A stretch of DNA of 6,357 nucleotides from Acidimicrobiia bacterium (lineage in GTDB: Bacteria > Actinomycetota > Acidimicrobiia > Acidimicrobiales > AC-14): positions 1 to 6,357 of the forward strand of contig JAFAUA010000495.1 of assembly GCA_019243595.1 (NCBI GenBank), read 5' to 3'. The position numbers and the translations under genes are program-made. Below the pieces are notes generated by a model. That model ran no database searches. It saw only the letters and a list, made by a program, of their open reading frames with translations, and had not been told where the DNA came from. The number at the start of each line of letters is the position of its first letter. Within the stretch, counting starts at the first letter, position 1. Shown in pieces: positions 1 through 5,949 of the stretch.

Positions 1-2507
1 AGCTCAAGGAGCGGTGGCGTCTGGAGATCCCGGCCGCCATCACGACCGACGCCAAGGTGATTCCCGTTCTCGTCTCCCGGCAGATCGGCGAGGGGCTCGG
101 CCCCGACGACGCCTTCCGGCGCACGGTCGCTTCGTTCAATGGTTCGGTCGCCATCGCCGCCCATGACGCCGGACGCCCTGAGCACCTGCTGCTCGCGCTG
201 CGGGGGAGTGGGCAGTCGTTGAACGTGGGCCTGGCCGAGGACGCCTACATCGTCGCCAGCGAGGCGTACGGATTGGTCGAGATGACGTCGACCTACCTGC
301 GAGTGGACGGCGAGGTTCCGTCGCCCTCAGGCACGCGCGGGCAGGTCCTCGTGCTCGACGGCAGCAAGGCGGGGACGCTCGAGGGCATCACGCGCGTGGC
401 GTACGACGGCACCGAGCTGCCAGTCGCCGAGAACGAGCTGTCCCACGCCTCGATCACGACCCGCGACATCGACCGCGGCGCCTTCCCGCACTACCTGCTC
501 AAGGAGCTCACCGAGGCGCCCTCGTCGTTCCGCAAGACGCTGCGGGGCCGGGTCGAGGAGCGCGACGGCGTGCTCCGTGCCGCGCTCGGGCCCGACGCCG
601 TACCGCCGGCACTTAGCGAAGGGCTGCGCGTGGGTCGCATCCGTCGCATCCTCGTCATCGGCCAAGGCACGGCGGCGGTCGCCGGCCAGGGGGTGGCGGC
701 GTTCCTCTCGGCCGCCCTCGCCGATACGCCGGTGTCGGTGACGTCGCTACCGGCCACGGAGCTGTCGGGCTTCCAGCTCGACGACGACATGTCCGACGCG
801 GCGGTCGTCGCCGTCAGCCAGTCGGGAACCACGACCGACACCAACCGCACGGTCGACCTGGTCCGTACCCGCAACGGCGTCGTCGTCGGCATCGTCAACC
901 GCCGCAACAGTGACCTGGTCGAGAAGTCCGACGGCGTGATCTATACGTCCGACGGTCGCGACGTGGAGATGAGCGTCCCGTCGACCAAGGCCTTCTACGC
1001 CCAGGTGGCTGCGGGCGCCCTTCTGGCCCTCCGTCTCGCCGAGGAGTGCGGGGTCGACGCCGCGTGGCGCTCGGATCTGCTCGCCGGTCTGCAGCGTCTG
1101 CCCGACGCCATGGAGAAGGTGCTGGCTCGCCGCGAAGACCTCGCGGAGGCCGCCCACCTGTACGCCCCGACCCGGCGGCATTGGGCGGTCGTCGGCAACG
1201 GGCCGAACCGGGTCGCGGCTGCCGAGGTCCGCATCAAGCTCTCGGAGTTGTGTTACAAGTCGATTGCCTGCGATACCACCGAAGACAAGAAGCACATCGA
1301 CCTGTCGGCCGAGCCTCTCATCTTCGTGTGCGCGGCCGGCGTCACCGGCGCCAACGCCGAGGACGTCGCCAAGGAGCTCGCGATCTATAGGGCCCACAAG
1401 GCGGCGCCCATCGTGGTCGGCACCGAGGGTGAGTCGTTCCCCGCGGCGTTGGCAACAATCGAGGTGCCGCCGGTGCCCGCCGCGCTGGGCTTCGTGCTGT
1501 CGGCCATGGCCGGGCACCTGTTCGGCTACGAGGCTGCGCTCGCCATCGACGCCCAGGCCCGCCCCCTGCGCGAGGCGCGCGCCGCGATCGAAGCAGCCGC
1601 TTCCACCGAGGTCGACGCCGAGGCGACGTTGGAGCGGCTCCGCGCCGAGCTGCAGCCGTTGGCCGCGCGGTTCCTCGAGGACCTCCGGGCGGGCAGTTAC
1701 GACGGCAGCATGGAGGCCAGCACAGCGGCCCGACTGGCGTCGCTGCTGCGCTACGCGATCGGCGTCATTCCCCTCGACGTCTACCAGCTCGACTACGGCA
1801 AGGTCGGCACGCCGAGCGTCCTGCTCGACGACCTCACGGCTGCGCTGACGCGCGGCATCGAGGAGCTGACCCGCCCCGTCGACGCCATCAAGCACCAGGC
1901 CAAGACGGTGACCGTCGGCATCTCGCGCTCGGAAGACGCGCTGGTGGCTGTCCCCCTCGTCGCCGAGGTGCTGCGCGCGGGAGCGGGACGCGACCGCCTC
2001 AGCTACCGGGCCCTCCGGACGCTGGCTGCTCTCGACCCTGCCGTCGCCGAGGTCACGGGCTACACGCGGTATCGGATCGAAGGTTCGCCCGCCGACAACA
2101 ACGCCACCATCTCGGTGATCGACAAGGGCGGCGTCGTCGCCAACGTCGCTTCCCGCGCCGAGCAAGACCCACGACTGCGCGGTACCAAGCGCCAGGTCGC
2201 CCGCAATCAGGAGGTCACCGTCGCGCGTGGTCGCAGCGACGGGCGCACCTTCATCCTCGTGCCCGAGACCAAGGACAACCAGACCACCGAGCTCACGCTG
2301 TTGCACGTGCGGTTCCACGACCGCCTGGAGCCGTCGGTGATGGCGAACGTCCTGCAGGGCTACCGGGGCCGTTACGCCATCCTGCGCGACGCGGTCACCG
2401 AGACCGAGCCCACCTTCCGCGAAGACGTGCTGGGCGAGATTCCGGTGATCGACCTGCTCGAGCAGCCGATCCACCTGCTCGCCGACGCGTGGAGAAGCCA
2501 GTCCTGA
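1..2507 (+). CDS. glmS: Glucosamine-6-phosphate synthase-like protein (GlmS family), 5' partial, with enlarged C-terminus
   Basis: GlmS makes glucosamine-6-phosphate from fructose-6-phosphate and glutamine in the cytosol, the entry to UDP-GlcNAc and peptidoglycan. The frame is open from base 3, and GATase type-2 sequence (TTDAKVIPVLV, like the TDTEVI motif of GlmS) precedes the GTG at 57, so that GTG is internal. The true start and catalytic Cys1 lie upstream. Counting from the codon at 57: end of the glutaminase domain to about 120; GAFPHYLLKELTEAP hinge near 160; first SIS domain about 195-330, with SQSGTTTDT at 254-262 and STKAF at 309; second SIS domain from about 375. Gapless alignment there to E. 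coli GlmS places E390, E397 and H413 on E481, E488 and H504. AKTVTVG (K616) resembles the AKSVTVE tail carrying K603. Odd: about 100 extra residues separate the second SIS domain from that tail, and about 190 unrecognised residues follow it. The stop overlaps acpS. The family is certain; GlmS activity is likely but not proven. Confidence 0.88.
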   Translation, partial: LKERWRLEIPAAITTDAKVIPVLVSRQIGEGLGPDDAFRRTVASFNGSVAIAAHDAGRPEHLLLALRGSGQSLNVGLAEDAYIVASEAYGLVEMTSTYLRVDGEVPSPSGTRGQVLVLDGSKAGTLEGITRVAYDGTELPVAENELSHASITTRDIDRGAFPHYLLKELTEAPSSFRKTLRGRVEERDGVLRAALGPDAVPPALSEGLRVGRIRRILVIGQGTAAVAGQGVAAFLSAALADTPVSVTSLPATELSGFQLDDDMSDAAVVAVSQSGTTTDTNRTVDLVRTRNGVVVGIVNRRNSDLVEKSDGVIYTSDGRDVEMSVPSTKAFYAQVAAGALLALRLAEECGVDAAWRSDLLAGLQRLPDAMEKVLARREDLAEAAHLYAPTRRHWAVVGNGPNRVAAAEVRIKLSELCYKSIACDTTEDKKHIDLSAEPLIFVCAAGVTGANAEDVAKELAIYRAHKAAPIVVGTEGESFPAALATIEVPPVPAALGFVLSAMAGHLFGYEAALAIDAQARPLREARAAIEAAASTEVDAEATLERLRAELQPLAARFLEDLRAGSYDGSMEASTAARLASLLRYAIGVIPLDVYQLDYGKVGTPSVLLDDLTAALTRGIEELTRPVDAIKHQAKTVTVGISRSEDALVAVPLVAEVLRAGAGRDRLSYRALRTLAALDPAVAEVTGYTRYRIEGSPADNNATISVIDKGGVVANVASRAEQDPRLRGTKRQVARNQEVTVARGRSDGRTFILVPETKDNQTTELTLLHVRFHDRLEPSVMANVLQGYRGRYAILRDAVTETEPTFREDVLGEIPVIDLLEQPIHLLADAWRSQS

Positions 2508-2869
2508 AAGGCATCGGCATCGACGCCGTCGAGGTCGACCGGTTCCGGCGGGTGATCAACCGCACGCCGGGTGTCGTGCGCCGGGTGTTCACCGAAGGCG
2601 AACGAGCGGCGGGTGCCCGCCGGCGCGACCCGGCCGAGCGGCTCGCGGCGCGGTTCGCAGCCAAGGAGGCGGTGATGAAGGCGCTCGGGGTGGGGTTGGG
2701 CGCCTTCAAATTCCACGACGTCGAGGTAGTGAACGCCCCGTCGGGGAAGCCTTCTCTTGTGTTGCGTGGTCGAGCGGCGGCCCTGGCTGCCGAACAAGGC
2801 GTGGAGTCGTGGCAGCTCTCGCTGACCCACACCGACCGAACGGCGCAAGCGGTGGCGGTTGCTCTCTAA
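2489..2869 (+). CDS. acpS: Holo-[acyl-carrier-protein] synthase (4'-phosphopantetheinyl transferase, AcpS type)
   Basis: AcpS transfers 4'-phosphopantetheine from CoA to a serine of apo-acyl carrier protein, switching on fatty acid synthesis in the cytosol. The 126-residue product has the normal size for the small trimeric AcpS type. The N-terminal GIGIDAVEVDRF holds the metal-binding aspartate (D12). RFAAKEAVMKALG holds the conserved K59 and E60 of the Mg/CoA site. The C-terminal SLTHTDRTAQAVAV matches the family's SISHT...A.A strand. The start is GTG at 2489, inside the end of the glmS-like gene, with a 19-base overlap. It leaves eight residues before the conserved GIGID, and no better start lies nearby. 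No strong Shine-Dalgarno sequence is visible, which fits translational coupling to the upstream gene. acpS beside glmS and nnr is a known actinobacterial order. Confidence 0.95.
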   Translation: MEKPVLKGIGIDAVEVDRFRRVINRTPGVVRRVFTEGERAAGARRRDPAERLAARFAAKEAVMKALGVGLGAFKFHDVEVVNAPSGKPSLVLRGRAAALAAEQGVESWQLSLTHTDRTAQAVAVAL

Positions 2870-2871
2870 TG

Positions 2872-2889
2872 AGCGAGCGTCAGCGAGCG
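2872..2889. repeat. Short direct repeat AGCGAGCG x2 after acpS
   Basis: AGCGAGCG occurs at 2872-2879 and again at 2882-2889, a 10-base period, starting two bases after the acpS stop codon. Together with the inverted repeat that follows, it fills the only sizeable gap between the first five genes. Low-complexity GAGCGAGCG motifs like this are common in intergenic spacers of high-GC genomes. I see no evidence for a specific function. Confidence 0.55.
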
Positions 2890-2896
2890 AATCAAT

Positions 2897-2956
2897 GTGA
2901 CAGCATTCCGGAATCCGGGACGCCGCCGAAGGCGGCCCCATGATTCCTGTTGTCAC
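2897..2956. repeat. Long imperfect inverted repeat enclosing the nnr start codon
   Basis: Four nested complementary blocks can be read directly. GTGACAGCA (2897-2905) pairs with TGTTGTCAC (2948-2956), with one G-T wobble. GGAATC (2910-2915) pairs with GATTCC (2942-2947). GGG (2917-2919) pairs with CCC (2937-2939). GCCGCC (2922-2927) pairs with GGCGGC (2931-2936) around a GAA loop. That is 24 potential pairs in 60 bases, interrupted by TTCC, C/AT and AC bulges. The nnr ATG (2940-2942) sits at the C/AT internal loop, and its SD-like AAGG (2929-2932) lies in the apical loop and stem. As RNA this could limit translation initiation of nnr; as DNA it could be a palindromic repeat element. There is no T-run after the stem, so a classical terminator is unlikely. 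The pairing is visible; a function is inference. Confidence 0.6.
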
Positions 2957-4307
2957 TCCCGAGGAGATGAAGGCGGTCGACGAGGCCGCGCCCGAGCCCA
3001 CCGACGTCCTCGTGCACCGCGCCGGCGGTGCCGTGACGCGCATGGCGATCGACATGCTGGGCGGCGTCTACGGGCGGCGCGTGGCCGTGGTTGCGGGCAA
3101 GGGCAACAACGGGGCCGACGGTCGGGACGCGGCGGCCCGATTGAGCCGGCGCGGGATGCGCGTGCACCTCATCGAAGCGGCCGACGCCCCCGCTCGATTG
3201 CCGGATGTCGACCTGGTGATCGATGCGGCATACGGCACCGGCTTCCACGGCGAGTACGAGGCACCCGATCCCGGCGGCGCTCCCGTCCTCGCCGTCGACA
3301 TCCCGTCGGGTGTCAACGGCCTCACCGGCGAAGCGGCCGACGGCGCCGCATGGGCGGACCGCACGGTCACCTTCGCAGCCCTGAAGCCCGGACTCCTGCT
3401 GGGGGCCGGCCGCGACCGCGCCGGTCTGGTGGAAGTCGTCGACATCGGCCTCGACGTCTCGGGCGCGACGGCGGCGCTCGTCGAGGGAGCCGACGTGGCC
3501 GAGTGGCTGCCACGGCGCGAACGCGAGACGCACAAATGGAAGACCTCGGCGTGGGTCGCCGCCGGCTCGCCGGGCATGACCGGCGCCGCCGAGCTGTGCA
3601 GCCGTTCGGCGCTGCGGGCTGGCGCCGGGCTGGTGCGCCTGGGTATCCCGGGGTTGGATGCCCCTCCGGTTCCCCTCGAAGTCGTGGGGCGGCCGCTGCC
3701 GCGCACGGGGTGGGACGACAACGTCCTCGACGAGCTCGACCGCTTCCACGCGCTGATCGTCGGGCCGGGACTCGGTCGCAGCGAGGAGCAGGGCGACGCG
3801 GTGCGGGGTCTGCTCGAACGCGCGCAGGTGCCGGCGGTCGTCGATGCCGACGGCCTGTATGCCCTGGAGGACGTGAAGCGCGCCGCCGAGGTGATCGGCA
3901 AGCGCACACACCCGACCGTCTTGACGCCGCACGAGGGCGAGTTCGCCCATCTTTCGGGAGAGAAGCTCGGCGCCGACCGCATCGACGCCGCCCGTCGCCT
4001 GGCCGCTTCCACCGGCGCCACCGTGCTCCTCAAGGGGTCGACCACGACGGTTGCCGATCCGGACGGTCGTGTGCTGCTGAGCGCGGCGGGCGACGCCCGT
4101 CTGGCCACGGCCGGCACGGGCGACGTCCTGTCCGGCGTGATCGGCGCCTTTCTGGCCCAGGGCCTCGACGGGCTTCGGGCCGCCGCCGCCGGAGCCTGGG
4201 CCCACGCGACGGCGGCCCACTTAGGCTGGCAGCGCGGCCTGGTTGCGGGCGACCTGCTCGACCTCATACCTGCCGTGCTGTCCGCCCTCGACTCAGGAGA
4301 CGTCTAG
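2940..4307 (+). CDS. nnr: Bifunctional NAD(P)H-hydrate epimerase / ADP-dependent (S)-NAD(P)H-hydrate dehydratase
   Basis: This fused repair enzyme acts on hydrated, inactive NADH and NADPH. The N-terminal YjeF_N domain (about 1-185) interconverts the R and S epimers. The C-terminal ribokinase-like domain (about 198-455) dehydrates the S form using ADP. In the first domain, GKGNNGADG (53-61) is the nucleotide-binding loop, D95 lies in the conserved DAAYGTG context, and VDIPSGVNG surrounds D120. In the second, GSPGMTGAA (209-217), TPHEGEF (329-335), KGSTT and GTGDVLSG (392-399, catalytic D395) are all present, so both activities look intact. ATG at 2940 is preferred because TPEEMKAVDE right after it is typical of the family N-terminus. 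An SD-like AAGG lies seven bases upstream. At 455 residues it is shorter than E. coli Nnr (about 515). Part of the loss is the stretch between RVHLIEA and DLVIDAA, only about ten residues here. The stop overlaps the next start by one base. Confidence 0.94.
   Translation: MIPVVTPEEMKAVDEAAPEPTDVLVHRAGGAVTRMAIDMLGGVYGRRVAVVAGKGNNGADGRDAAARLSRRGMRVHLIEAADAPARLPDVDLVIDAAYGTGFHGEYEAPDPGGAPVLAVDIPSGVNGLTGEAADGAAWADRTVTFAALKPGLLLGAGRDRAGLVEVVDIGLDVSGATAALVEGADVAEWLPRRERETHKWKTSAWVAAGSPGMTGAAELCSRSALRAGAGLVRLGIPGLDAPPVPLEVVGRPLPRTGWDDNVLDELDRFHALIVGPGLGRSEEQGDAVRGLLERAQVPAVVDADGLYALEDVKRAAEVIGKRTHPTVLTPHEGEFAHLSGEKLGADRIDAARRLAASTGATVLLKGSTTTVADPDGRVLLSAAGDARLATAGTGDVLSGVIGAFLAQGLDGLRAAAAGAWAHATAAHLGWQRGLVAGDLLDLIPAVLSALDSGDV
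4295..4299 (+). promoter_or_regulatory. Shine-Dalgarno site for the CBS-domain gene
   Basis: AGGAG lies seven bases before the GTG at 4307, inside the last codons of nnr. It is the clearest ribosome binding site in the window. It fixes the start of the CBS gene at the GTG within TAGTG, rather than at any of the codons upstream in the same open frame. Confidence 0.8.
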
Positions 4308-4777
4308 TGCCCCGCGACACGCCCGTTCGAGAGGTGATGACCACGAGCGTCCTCACGTTCAAGCGCGACGACAAGGTGCAGAATGCGGCCGAAGCAATGT
4401 CGGCGCGGAGCATCGGTGGTGCGCCCGTGGTCGACGACGACAACCAGGTCGTCGGGATGCTTCGCGACGACGACCTCATCGTCTCCGACGTTCGGCTCCA
4501 TCTGCCCACGGTGATCTCCGTGCTCGGCGCTTACCTCGAGCTTCCCTCGTCCGCCCACCGGTTCGACGAGGAGGTGCGTAAGGCCGTCGGCGCCACCGTC
4601 GGCGACGTGATGACGCCCAATCCCGAGACGTGCAGCCCCGACCAGACCGTCGAAGAGGTCGCGACGCTTTTCCACGAGCACAACGTGTCCCGCGTCCCCG
4701 TCGTCGACGACGGGAAGCTGGTCGGCATCGTGTCCCGCGGCGACATCCTCAAGGAAATCGTCAAGAAGGGCCCGTAG
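4307..4777 (+). CDS. Tandem CBS-domain protein
   Basis: The 156-residue product is one CBS pair (Bateman module) with no enzymatic or membrane domain. CBS1 (about 5-60) begins VREVMTTSVLTF and includes IGGAPVVDDDNQVVGMLRDDDL. A linker of about 35 residues (LPTVISVLGAYLELP...) separates it from CBS2 (about 95-155), which begins VGDVMTPNPETC and ends in VSRVPVVDDGKLVGIVSRGDIL. CBS pairs usually bind adenine nucleotides (AMP, ATP, SAM) or related ligands and act as sensors. The GIVSRGD signature (S143, D146) is typical of a nucleotide-binding site. The GTG start is set by AGGAG upstream and overlaps the nnr stop by one base, so the two are probably co-translated. Only three bases separate it from alr. 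The same frame stays open upstream to 2897, but that part is an arginine- and glycine-rich shadow of nnr. The ligand and target cannot be told from sequence. Confidence 0.9.
   Translation: MPRDTPVREVMTTSVLTFKRDDKVQNAAEAMSARSIGGAPVVDDDNQVVGMLRDDDLIVSDVRLHLPTVISVLGAYLELPSSAHRFDEEVRKAVGATVGDVMTPNPETCSPDQTVEEVATLFHEHNVSRVPVVDDGKLVGIVSRGDILKEIVKKGP
4766..4770 (+). promoter_or_regulatory. Probable Shine-Dalgarno site for alr
   Basis: AAGGG lies ten bases before the TTG at 4781, within the last codons of the CBS gene. It supports the TTG start, which has no ATG or GTG competitor before the conserved VWAEIDLGA motif. Spacing is slightly long, so support is moderate. Confidence 0.5.
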
Positions 4778-4780
4778 GGC

Positions 4781-5911
4781 TTGGTCAGGTCGCTGCGGCC
4801 GGTCTGGGCCGAGATCGATCTCGGTGCTGTCCGCCACAACGTCTCTCGCCTCGCCGTGTTGGCGCGGCCCGGTCAGCTGTGCGCGGTCGTCAAGGCCAAC
4901 GGGTACGGGCACGGTGCCGTTCCCGTCGCCCGCGCCGCGCTCGACGGCGGCGCCACGTGGCTGGGGGTGGCGCTGGTCGAAGAGGGCCTCGAGTTGCGCG
5001 ACGCCGGTATCGAGGCGCCGATCCTCGTGCTGTCCGAGCCGCCGCTCGACGCCATGGACGAGGTCGTCGGCCGTCGTCTGACGCCGACCCTGTACACCGA
5101 GGCCGGGGTCGAGGCGGCGGCCAAGGCGGTGGCCTCAGCCGCCATCGACTACCGGCTCAACGTCCACGTCAAAGTCGACACCGGCATGCACCGCGTCGGC
5201 GCCGCGCCTGAGGCGGCGCTGGGACTGGCCGACGCCGTCAACCGCCGGCCCGAGCTCCGCCTGGCCGCTCTCTGGACCCACCTCGCTGTCGCCGACGAGC
5301 CCGACAACGACTTCACGGGCCAGCAGCTCGAGCGCTTCGAGCGCGTCCGGCTGACGTTGCAGCGCCGAGGCGTCCTGCCCGACCTCGTGCACGCCGCCAA
5401 CTCCGCCGGGCTCATCGCCCACCCGGCCAGTCGGTACAACCTCGTGCGCTGCGGCATCGCCATCTACGGCATCGACCCGGACCCGGCACTGGCCGGCCGG
5501 GTCGACCTACGGCCGGCGATGTCGTTGAAGGCGCGGGTGTCGTTCGTGAAGGAAGTGCCGCCGGGCGACGGGATCTCCTATGGACTGCGCTACCAGGTCG
5601 ACGACCACGCCGTCGTGGCCACGGTGCCGATCGGCTACGCCGACGGCGTGCCCCGCCGGCTCTCGTTCGTGGGCGGCGAGGTGCTCATCGCCGGGCAGCG
5701 TCACCCGATCGCCGGCACGGTCACGATGGACCAGATCATGGTCGACTGCGGCCCCGACGCCGACGTCGCGCCCGGCGACGAGGTGGTGCTGATCGGTAGC
5801 CAGGGCTCGGACCAGATCACGGCCCAGGAGTGGGCCGACCACCTGGACACCATCGCCTACGAGATCGTCTGCGGGGTGGGCCCGCGGGTGCCGCGGGTCT
5901 ATGTGGGCTGA
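4781..5911 (+). CDS. alr: Alanine racemase (PLP-dependent)
   Basis: Alr converts L-alanine to D-alanine in the cytosol for the peptidoglycan stem peptide. The 376-residue length is normal. The N-terminal TIM barrel opens with WAEIDLGAVRHNV and carries the PLP lysine K38 in VVKANGYGHG. VKVDTGMHRVG holds K131, at the position of the carbamylated lysine of the Geobacillus enzyme, and R138. HAANSAG and NLVRCGIAIYG (R223, the arginine that contacts the PLP ring nitrogen) follow. The C-terminal beta domain holds the second catalytic base Y267 in GISYGLRY and the substrate-pocket MDQ at 316-318. All expected active-site residues are present, so the enzyme should be functional. The start is TTG at 4781, three bases after the CBS stop. 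nnr upstream of alr is a common actinobacterial arrangement, and alr presumably shares the upstream transcript. Confidence 0.96.
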   Translation: MVRSLRPVWAEIDLGAVRHNVSRLAVLARPGQLCAVVKANGYGHGAVPVARAALDGGATWLGVALVEEGLELRDAGIEAPILVLSEPPLDAMDEVVGRRLTPTLYTEAGVEAAAKAVASAAIDYRLNVHVKVDTGMHRVGAAPEAALGLADAVNRRPELRLAALWTHLAVADEPDNDFTGQQLERFERVRLTLQRRGVLPDLVHAANSAGLIAHPASRYNLVRCGIAIYGIDPDPALAGRVDLRPAMSLKARVSFVKEVPPGDGISYGLRYQVDDHAVVATVPIGYADGVPRRLSFVGGEVLIAGQRHPIAGTVTMDQIMVDCGPDADVAPGDEVVLIGSQGSDQITAQEWADHLDTIAYEIVCGVGPRVPRVYVG

Positions 5912-5949
5912 CGTGTCAACCATCTGGCGCCTCTGAGCGACTGAGAGAT
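5912..5949. other. Short gap between alr and the sigma-factor gene
   Basis: These 38 bases contain an imperfect 8-base tandem repeat, CTGAGCGA then CTGAGAGA (5933-5948), just before the GTG start. GAGAG at 5943-5947 is the only SD-like stretch and lies only two bases from that GTG. I see no terminator hairpin and no promoter I would defend, so the sigma gene could be read through from alr. Confidence 0.4.

Noticed and set aside
57..59. GTG at 57 as the true start of the glmS-like gene
   Set aside because: The frame is open to the window edge, and the conserved glutaminase motif TTDAKV straddles this codon, so it is internal.
747..2474. 575-residue open frame on the minus strand opposite the glmS-like gene
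   Set aside because: It has no recognisable domain motifs and is rich in R, G, D and V, as expected for a GC-rich antisense frame. The + strand frame here has clear SIS-domain motifs.
2917..2939. GC-rich stem after acpS as an intrinsic terminator
   Set aside because: No T-run follows. The stem abuts the nnr ATG, and nnr has no obvious promoter of its own after it.
2892..4220. 442-residue (and a 399-residue) open frame on the minus strand opposite nnr
   Set aside because: Low-complexity R/G/A/P-rich translation without motifs, lying fully under the strongly supported nnr gene.
2897..4306. Upstream extension of the CBS gene frame, giving a 626-residue fusion
   Set aside because: The part before 4307 is arginine-rich shadow sequence under nnr. 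Only the portion from GTG 4307, preceded by AGGAG, has real domain sequence.
5912..5949. ECF-type autoregulatory promoter before the sigma-factor gene
   Set aside because: I could not find a convincing -35/-10 pair with proper spacing in this short gap. A promoter could lie inside alr, but I cannot support one.
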